64,000 bases of DNA from Rhyzopertha dominica. Taxonomy: Eukaryota > Arthropoda > Insecta > Coleoptera > Bostrichidae. This document shows, piece by piece, positions 61,501 to 64,000 of this stretch. The notes beneath the pieces were generated by a model, which saw nothing but the letters and a program-made list of their open reading frames with translations, ran no database searches and had not been told where the DNA came from. The position numbers and the translations under genes are program-made. The stretch lies in NCBI GenBank assembly GCA_025024175.1, contig QCXZ01000064.1:43607325-43671324 (forward strand). Reading direction: 5' to 3'. The first letter of the stretch is position 1. The number at the start of each line of letters is the position of its first letter.

Positions 61501-64000
61501 TGCATACTATAAAAGTCAGCAAACTCCACAAAAAGAAATGGCACAGTTGTAAATTACACTGAACTTGCTACCCAGTTAATACAAGTGTCGTAATCTTAGT
61601 GGAAAGTTATTTTATGTATAAAATAAATAGCGATTTTAAAAGTAGCAGTAGCAGTCAGTTACAAGCTTACATGTAAGTAGAATAAGATGAATAAACCGCA
61701 TTTGCTCTAAAGGTGTACAAATGAAGATATATTGTAGCAGTTCATTGGATTTTGCTTATATCCGTATATCAGAGATTATTTATAACACAAAATAATAATT
61801 TACTTAATAATACAGTTAATGATGATTTTGTAGATCCGTGTACCCTCCCATGAAACAAGCAAAATCCCGTGTTAAATTACTTAGTAAAACCGCGTTTAGG
61901 TGTGTGCAAGAAAACTACTTACCGTTTTTATGAAGGTAGGTATTACAGGAACGTAACAACTTTGAAACCAAGTATGCGTTAATAAGATATACTTACTTTT
62001 ATACAGTATTCTTAAAAGTACGTCAAGTAACCAAAACTTGCCAATGTGATTTATAAGTTAAATATTAGAATATTTCATTTTTCTTATTGTGAAAAGCAAG
62101 GAGAATACACAACTATTTCGTTAAGAGTTGTACTCTTGATATCTAACAGCTAGATAATTGTTGTACAATATACATTAGCTTAATGTTACCGCACAAACAA
62201 TATAAAAAAGTAATAGTGATTCAGTTTTACTGTTTAAGGAAATTAGCATTACAAAATATATGTTGATTTAATAAACCGTTATGCTATGCAATTAAAAATG
62301 TAAAGTTAGTAAATCGATCGTTTTTAATATTCTAGGGAATTTAGCACCCGTTATGATATGTATCGATGGAATTTAGATTTTTTTAAAACTTTATCTCTGA
62401 ACGGAGATATGAGTTTGGGAAAAGTATGGATGTGGGCTCTACGTGATTAAGCGCTAAGTAGACAAATATATACAGAGTGACACATTAGTTTTGCCCTGTT
62501 TTGAAAAACTTATCTTAGTAATGAGTTACTTTACTGATAACTCAAGTCGTTTTCCCAAGATTTTTTTTGGAATAAGGGCTATGTTACTTAAAGGGGTATA
62601 ACGAAAAATACCTAAATTCCTTATTTGTTGTATTTGAGCCCTGATATTTTATTTTAAATATTAAGGTTTTGATTTTTAACATATTAGATATAAGAGATAT
62701 CGCGCTTAAAATTATTTCTTAGAGAAAGTCCATGGATGTATCCGTCTCTTGGTTAATATGCTCGTATACATTCAAAACACGTATTATGAAAACCAACACT
62801 TCAGATGTCCTTATACAGAATCGGCAGCAGCAACCACAGATTGAATTGTGTATTTATTATGATGCTATTGTTGATGAGAGTTCGAGGACACTTCCAGTGA
62901 TAAATATTTCTATGAATCACACAAGGCGTCGCGGTAATGTTATTAATAAGGTGTTTTCACTGCTAAGGTTACCTTCCATGAAAAAATTTGATCTAGTTGT
63001 ATCACAGGGAATGTTTTATAAATTAATTATTGCATTAGATAATATCTGAACTTGTAAAACCTATCATAGGGAAATGTTTGTACAGTAAATTAAAGCAGTT
63101 TATACGTTGTGTATATGAATTTGTATATTATAATGCAAATGATATAAAATTCACGAAACTGAGTTTGTACTAGGAAGACATTGATTTATTACATTCTTTC
63201 TGTATCCTGTGTACATTATAGATTCTTGATTGAATTTTTAACACATTCAGAAACCTATTTTATACATAGTCTATTATAGTCAAGTAAAAGATCGACCAAC
63301 TGTTGAATTTGATAGACATTTGTACGATCTATACTATCCACTGGTTCTGCGCAAGAATTTTAAGAGCTGTTTATATCAAATTATTGTGACGCGTCTGCAT
63401 TTTGGAAAGTTTTTGAGATTAATTACTGACATTCGCAGTATATGTTATATTCCTAACCTTGTAAAACGGGTTTTCTGAAGGAAAAGCATTCGACGATTTT
63501 ATAAATATTTCTTTATAGCTGAAGTGCGTACTGCAGATATTTGGCTTTTCTTTTGGATAATACCTAACAATACAATCAGATGGAGTTATTCATATATAGG
63601 TACTACTATATATTTGACATAACGTGGTAACAGCAAGGTGACATTATTTGGAAGTAACATGTTAAATTGCAGGGCGTCTGACAAAAACTTTAGTAAGAAA
63701 TATCTGTCGAAATGAAAATTACTAGATTTTTAAAACTGGCACAATAAATAATTTAAACAATGAGTTCCTGACTAAAATATTTTCAAGCTGATACGGTACA
63801 CCTCAAAGTAGCTGGTAGTCAACTTCTCAAAAGCACTTTATCCGATTTTTGTACTCAATCCGAGGTTTGGTTTGTCAACTAAATTTAAAATATAGTTTAG
63901 GAATTTAGGAATTAGGAATAGTACCTCTTTATCAAAATTATAAGTAGGATGGTCATAATAAAAGTGCCTAAAATTTAGTCAACTTTGAACTCGGATATCT
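58501..64000. other. Non-coding stretch, no supported gene
   Basis: AT-rich. A transposon-end-like ATACAGAGTGACACATTAG lies at 62470-62488, and GAACTCGGATATCT, often seen in transposon untranslated regions, ends the window, so an element may run out of it. A 105-codon plus-strand frame (62732-63049) is discussed as a finding. No RNA gene or domain was recognised in the rest. Confidence 0.35.

Noticed and set aside
1..64000. CRISPR array, prokaryotic operon, rRNA or microRNA gene.
   Set aside because: No regularly spaced repeats, no bacterial gene organisation and no known conserved insect microRNA sequence recognised by eye. The hairpins seen are too short, or are transposon arms.

Overview
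The window is animal nuclear DNA, almost certainly insect. It is AT-rich, intron- and transposon-dominated, with one clearly functional coding block. That block is a single very large internal exon of a zinc-finger gene on the minus strand (439-3895). It is orthologous to vertebrate RREB1 and Drosophila hindsight/pebbled. The remaining ~60 kb has no other convincing protein-coding gene. It looks like a huge 5' intron or intergenic flank of the RREB1 gene, filled with degraded mobile elements. Long introns, many Tc1/mariner-like relics, tRNA-derived repeats and an integrase relic fit a large insect genome such as a beetle or a hemipteran. The species cannot be fixed from the sequence.

Layout. 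1-438: intron downstream of the exon. 439-3895: RREB1 exon, bounded by a good acceptor and a good donor. 4011-4665: 3' end of a jockey/CR1-like LINE. 4804-6300: decayed DNA transposon with inverted repeats and a transposase N-terminus. 8927-9240 and 39091-39960: copies of one dispersed repeat in opposite orientation. 15259-16496: hAT-type element with an 8-bp target duplication. 16655-18880, 46270-46370 and 47738-47810: copies of a SINE-like family. 23276-24690 and 50073-50957: two long fold-back elements. 26466-27128, 27569-27850, 33850-34215 and 36790-36950: more Tc1/mariner-superfamily transposase relics. 30170-31665: relic of an integrase-bearing transposon. 33061-33350: three-copy tandem repeat. 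Between these lie single-copy stretches, some distinctly GC-richer (13160-13400, 32400-32900, 35830-36180, 41220-41460). They are candidate cis-regulatory elements by composition only.

Two CpG-rich islands stand out. At 44750-45245 there is a YY1/PHO-type motif overlapping a well-placed ATG, GAGA repeats and splice-donor-like ends. At 57436-57890 a minus-strand exon with a consensus donor sits beside two consensus plus-strand donors, as expected of a (possibly divergent) promoter. The minus-strand exon is the best candidate in the window for a 5' exon of the RREB1 gene. Its reading phase does not join directly to the big exon, so an unseen intermediate exon, or use of the exon as 5' UTR, would be needed.

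I found no CRISPR array, rRNA, intact tRNA or prokaryote-like system, and nothing I can defend as a wholly new biological system. The most informative observations are the splice-bounded giant exon, the two candidate promoter islands, the hAT element with its exact target duplication, and the two fold-back elements.
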